The notes beneath the pieces were generated by a model. The model was not told the origin of the DNA. It made no database searches and saw only the letters and a list, made by a program, of their open reading frames with translations. The translations under genes and the position numbers were made by a program. This document shows, piece after piece, positions 33,170 through 34,352 of a stretch of 34,352 bases of DNA. The DNA comes from Bacteroidota bacterium (GTDB lineage: Bacteria > Bacteroidota > Bacteroidia > Flavobacteriales_D > Sanyastnellaceae), in assembly GCA_016868835.1 (NCBI GenBank), contig VGFR01000008.1, forward strand, positions 1-34,352. The letters are read 5' to 3'. Within the stretch, counting starts at the first letter, position 1. Every line of letters begins with the position of its first letter.

Positions 33170-34352
33170 AGAACATATCATCATTGTCAACTACGACTTT
33201 CCTCCGAACAAGGGAATTGGTGGAAGGCGGTGGGCAAAATTAGCCAAAGCATTTGCAGAGAAGAATTACCATGTTCACGTTATAAAAGCTGATTCTATAT
33301 CAGATACTGAAACTTCTGTTTGGACAGACGATGTTCGTCATAAAAATATACAAGTGTACTCCTTGCCAAGAAAGTACCCGAATATACTCTTGAGCACACC
33401 CCAAAACTTTTTGGAGAAAATTCAATACCGAGCGTCCCTTCGGTCCGTACTCAAGAAACATCAAGGTACCCCTTACGATATAAGTCTTGGATGGAATCAT
33501 TCGCTTTCTGAAAAATTAAATGAAATAACTAAGAATCATCCGGTTCATTGGATTTTTGCTACAGGTGCGCCGTGGGAAATGCTAAGAGCATGTGCCACAT
33601 TTAAAGAAAAATTTGATTACCTTAAGCTTTGGGTTGATCTTCGTGATCCTTGGCTCAATGCACGTAATTATGGCATCACCCATTTATCTGAACTTAAGCA
33701 AAAGGAAGAGGAAGAAAAAGCAAAGAAGGTGGTAGAGCAAGCCACAATAATTTCTGCTCCAGCTCAAGAAATTTTTGAGCCGTTTATTTCCAAAGGGTGG
33801 TTGTCAAGCTCAGACAAAAAACTATTTCATCTTAAACATTTCTATTCAGACAAGCGTATGGAAATACGCAAATCACCGAGAAATACGCAATCAATACAAT
33901 TGATTTATGGCGGTGAAATTTATCTCGATACCGAAAAGTATTTTGAAGAGATTGCCCAAGATTTAGACCTACTACGAAAAGAGTATCCAAAAAAATATCA
34001 GGAACTAACCATACAGATTCATTCTTCGAGCGCGGACAAACTTCAACCTATTTTCAAATCACATCCAACAGTACAACTATCAGACTCCATAGGTAAAAGC
34101 ATAGAGCGCAAAATATCACATGCCCAATGGTGTGTTATTCTATTGGCTGAGCACAATCAAGATTTTTTCACTACAAAATATTTCGAATACCAACAATTTG
34201 GAATACCCTACCTCTTTATTGGGCCTGATCTTAGTTTGGTAAGAAAGAGAATTGTTGAGGAAAACCGTGGAACCGATTGGAAAAACTTTTTCAATCATTA
34301 CCTTAACGGAGAAGCTATTGATCATACCACCTTCAATCAGATAGTAAGTGAA
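33156..34352 (+). CDS. Glycosyltransferase (GT4-like), 3' end outside the window
   Basis: This gene is not in the ORF track because it has no stop before the window ends. From ATG 33156 the frame stays open for 399 codons to the last base. The N-terminus HIIIVNYDFPPNKGIGGRRWAKLAKAFAEKNYHVHVI is the standard opening of GT-B family-4 enzymes. LWVDLRDPWLNARNYG, IISAPAQEIF and LIYGGEIY follow as in that fold, with FFTTKYFEYQQFGIPYLFIG near the donor site (about 330-350), matching the E-x-x-x-x-G-x-P pattern. It lies directly after, and overlaps by 14 bases, the wlbC-like gene, so it may transfer the diacetamido-uronic acid or a nearby residue. The sugar specificity cannot be read. Confidence 0.85.
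   Translation, partial: MPTTKEHIIIVNYDFPPNKGIGGRRWAKLAKAFAEKNYHVHVIKADSISDTETSVWTDDVRHKNIQVYSLPRKYPNILLSTPQNFLEKIQYRASLRSVLKKHQGTPYDISLGWNHSLSEKLNEITKNHPVHWIFATGAPWEMLRACATFKEKFDYLKLWVDLRDPWLNARNYGITHLSELKQKEEEEKAKKVVEQATIISAPAQEIFEPFISKGWLSSSDKKLFHLKHFYSDKRMEIRKSPRNTQSIQLIYGGEIYLDTEKYFEEIAQDLDLLRKEYPKKYQELTIQIHSSSADKLQPIFKSHPTVQLSDSIGKSIERKISHAQWCVILLAEHNQDFFTTKYFEYQQFGIPYLFIGPDLSLVRKRIVEENRGTDWKNFFNHYLNGEAIDHTTFNQIVSE

Noticed and set aside
1-34352. CRISPR array, tRNA/rRNA genes, insertion sequence or prophage
   Set aside because: No spaced direct-repeat array, tRNA-like cloverleaf, transposase, integrase or phage structural motif was seen in reading the window.

Overview
The window is a gene-dense stretch of a Bacteroidota chromosome, most likely Flavobacteriales. 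The evidence is a type IX secretion (T9SS) C-terminal sorting domain, a PorG/DUF6089 protein, paired Skp/OmpH chaperones, weak or absent Shine-Dalgarno sequences, and several intergenic matches to the Bacteroidota -7 promoter motif TAnnTTTG. A GCTDxxACNFNP motif in the T9SS cargo hints at a marine flavobacterium, but this is a weak guess. No tRNA, rRNA, CRISPR array, insertion sequence or phage gene was seen, and no gene-free stretch exceeds about 175 bases.

Layout: (1) 1-2602 (+), the 3' part of an AddA/RecB-like helicase-nuclease. (2) 2583-8921 (-), a run reading desaturase, yebC, a lipoprotein, a DUF2490-like protein, a T9SS-secreted lysyl oxidase and pepP. (3) 8989-10512 (+), purH. (4) 10509-18308 (-), a conserved envelope-biogenesis block: CBS-ACT protein, nadK, porG, uppS, bamA, two skp genes, then murI behind a terminator-like hairpin. 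(5) 18433-20796 (+), pdxJ, an alpha/beta hydrolase and a two-domain UspA protein. (6) 20789-23658 (-), a likely signalling operon of yfiR-like, TPR-like and membrane SpoIIE-type phosphatase genes. (7) 23738-28211 (-), acpP, fabF, rnc, kbl and an FAD oxidoreductase. (8) 28387-34352 (+), a surface-glycan region: a ThiF-rhodanese protein, a putative GT-B glycosyltransferase, three enzymes matching WlbA/WlbB/WlbC for UDP-2,3-diacetamido-2,3-dideoxyglucuronate, and a glycosyltransferase cut by the window end.

The genes mostly concern building and decorating the Gram-negative envelope: undecaprenyl carrier, D-glutamate, outer-membrane protein insertion, T9SS, phospholipid unsaturation, fatty-acid synthesis and nucleotide sugars. 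The most unusual item is the T9SS-exported lysyl oxidase, which keeps the three copper histidines and both residues that form the LTQ cofactor, and is fused to dockerin-like and cohesin-like segments. Other items of interest are the YfiR-TPR-SpoIIE operon, the ThiF-rhodanese gene inside a glycan cluster, a terminator abutting the murI start codon, and a strong uspA terminator encoded within the opposing phosphatase gene. All three convergent gene pairs in the window overlap at their 3' ends.
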